Shown here: positions 63,209 to 64,000 of the stretch, one piece after another
Position numbering within the stretch: the first letter of the stretch is position 1
Layout: the number at the start of each line of letters is the position of its first letter
NCBI RefSeq assembly: GCF_020080835.1
Contig: NC_058160.1
Span: 26,771,152-26,835,151 of the forward strand
Direction of reading: 5' to 3'
Length of the DNA: 64,000 nt
Source of the DNA: Cotesia glomerata
Lineage: Eukaryota; Arthropoda; Insecta; Hymenoptera; Braconidae
Program-made: the position numbers and the translations under genes
Notes under the pieces: generated by a model
Database searches by the model: none
Seen by the model: only the letters and a program-made list of their open reading frames with translations
Told to the model about the DNA's origin: nothing

Positions 63209-64000
63209 GTAATTTTTCTTTCGTTTTATTTCTCATTAAATTAATTGATTTATTTTTAATATTTTTCTTAAATTAATCATTGACTGGCAGATTGTAAACG
63301 TGTGTTGCTCCTTAATTTTTCTTTATTAGTCGGTACTTTTTTTTTTTTTTTTACTCATAATATTGTAAGATTTATTTATCTTAACTATTACTTAGTATTA
63401 TTCTACTGATATAATTAATATTATTATTATGGTAATTAAATTCATAAAGATGTTTTGAATGATATGAGCAATCTTTAAATTAATTGTTGATTTAAAAAAA
63501 AATTTTTATCGTTCAAGACTTCTTTAATCATTAATAAAATAAATAAATTCAATTTTTAAATGCTCAGCTGAAAAAAAAAAAAATTCTTTTATAATTTTTT
63601 TTTAAGCCGTATGACAATGACAAATTTCCTTTAAAAATTAATTTGTAATATTTTTAAAATGAAAATAAATAAAAAAAAATAATTTCACAAAGTTTTATTT
63701 ATACTACATTTATTTATTTATTGTAATTAGTTTACTTTTTTAAATAATTATAATATCAATTAATTATAAATTTTTTTACGTAGTAATAGATATACATAAA
63801 TTTATTTTACTATTTTAAGTTGCCAATTTTACCTAATACACAATGGATAATTTTTTACAACAACAACAAAATTAATTCAAAAGGTAAGTCTCAATTTTTT
63901 TTTAATCCTTCCTTGACATTTTTTCTATTTATTGTTATTATCATACACAATTTTATAGTCCATACCAGGCACATGCTTACTTTTGCGATTCCTCAAAATT
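63209..64000. other. ISWI 3' UTR and AT-rich downstream sequence
   Basis: Several AATAAA signals (for example near 63533-63545 and 63664). No further gene recognised before the window ends. Confidence 0.5.

Overview
This is an AT-rich animal nuclear window with spliced protein genes, long introns and dense transposable-element (TE) debris. The proteins read as insect-like. The TE mix (Helitrons, many small TA-target MITEs, a tRNA-derived SINE) and base composition fit a hymenopteran, perhaps a braconid-type parasitoid wasp. That placement is inference; no single sequence proves it. No bacterial, plasmid, CRISPR or viral gene content is seen.

Layout. 398-16918 (+): an eight-exon forkhead gene of the FoxL2 type with a 10.7-kb intron 2. 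16919-25716: gene-free, full of repeats. 25717-34944 (-): COPB2 (beta'-COP, COPI coat), six coding exons, the first holding only the ATG. 39083-40078 (+): an unrecognised 216-aa protein. 40521-42437 (-): mitochondrial enoyl-CoA hydratase ECHS1. 43457-47691 (-): DDI1-type ubiquitin shuttle/aspartic protease. 47763-51840: a repeat island with GC-rich hairpin elements and a small coding relic. 51841-55527 (+): GNPTAB alpha/beta, which makes the mannose-6-phosphate tag. 55762-58404 (-): ropporin-like RIIa-fold protein. 60056-63208 (+): the chromatin-remodelling ATPase ISWI with an uninterrupted coding region.

The genes do not form one pathway. They are housekeeping or regulatory genes for transcription (FoxL2, ISWI), Golgi/ER and lysosomal traffic (COPB2, GNPTAB), mitochondrial beta-oxidation (ECHS1), protein turnover (DDI1) and probably cilia or sperm (ropporin-like). 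Exon joints were chosen so that phase, GT/AG signals and family alignment agree. All eight gene models sum to whole codons.

The most striking feature outside genes is a non-autonomous rolling-circle (Helitron-like) family, nine copies on both strands. It starts TC, ends CTAG after a short GC hairpin, sits between A and T, and carries one to four tandem ~240-bp units that are each almost perfect palindromes. Two copies make up nearly all of an intron, and one is involved in a 545-bp tandem duplication that copied the 3' end of a FoxL2 exon. Other structure includes a piggyBac-type MITE whose empty site survives in an adjacent duplicate, MITEs nested in Helitrons, repeated GC-rich hairpin elements, and an AT-rich repeat shared by introns of three unrelated genes.
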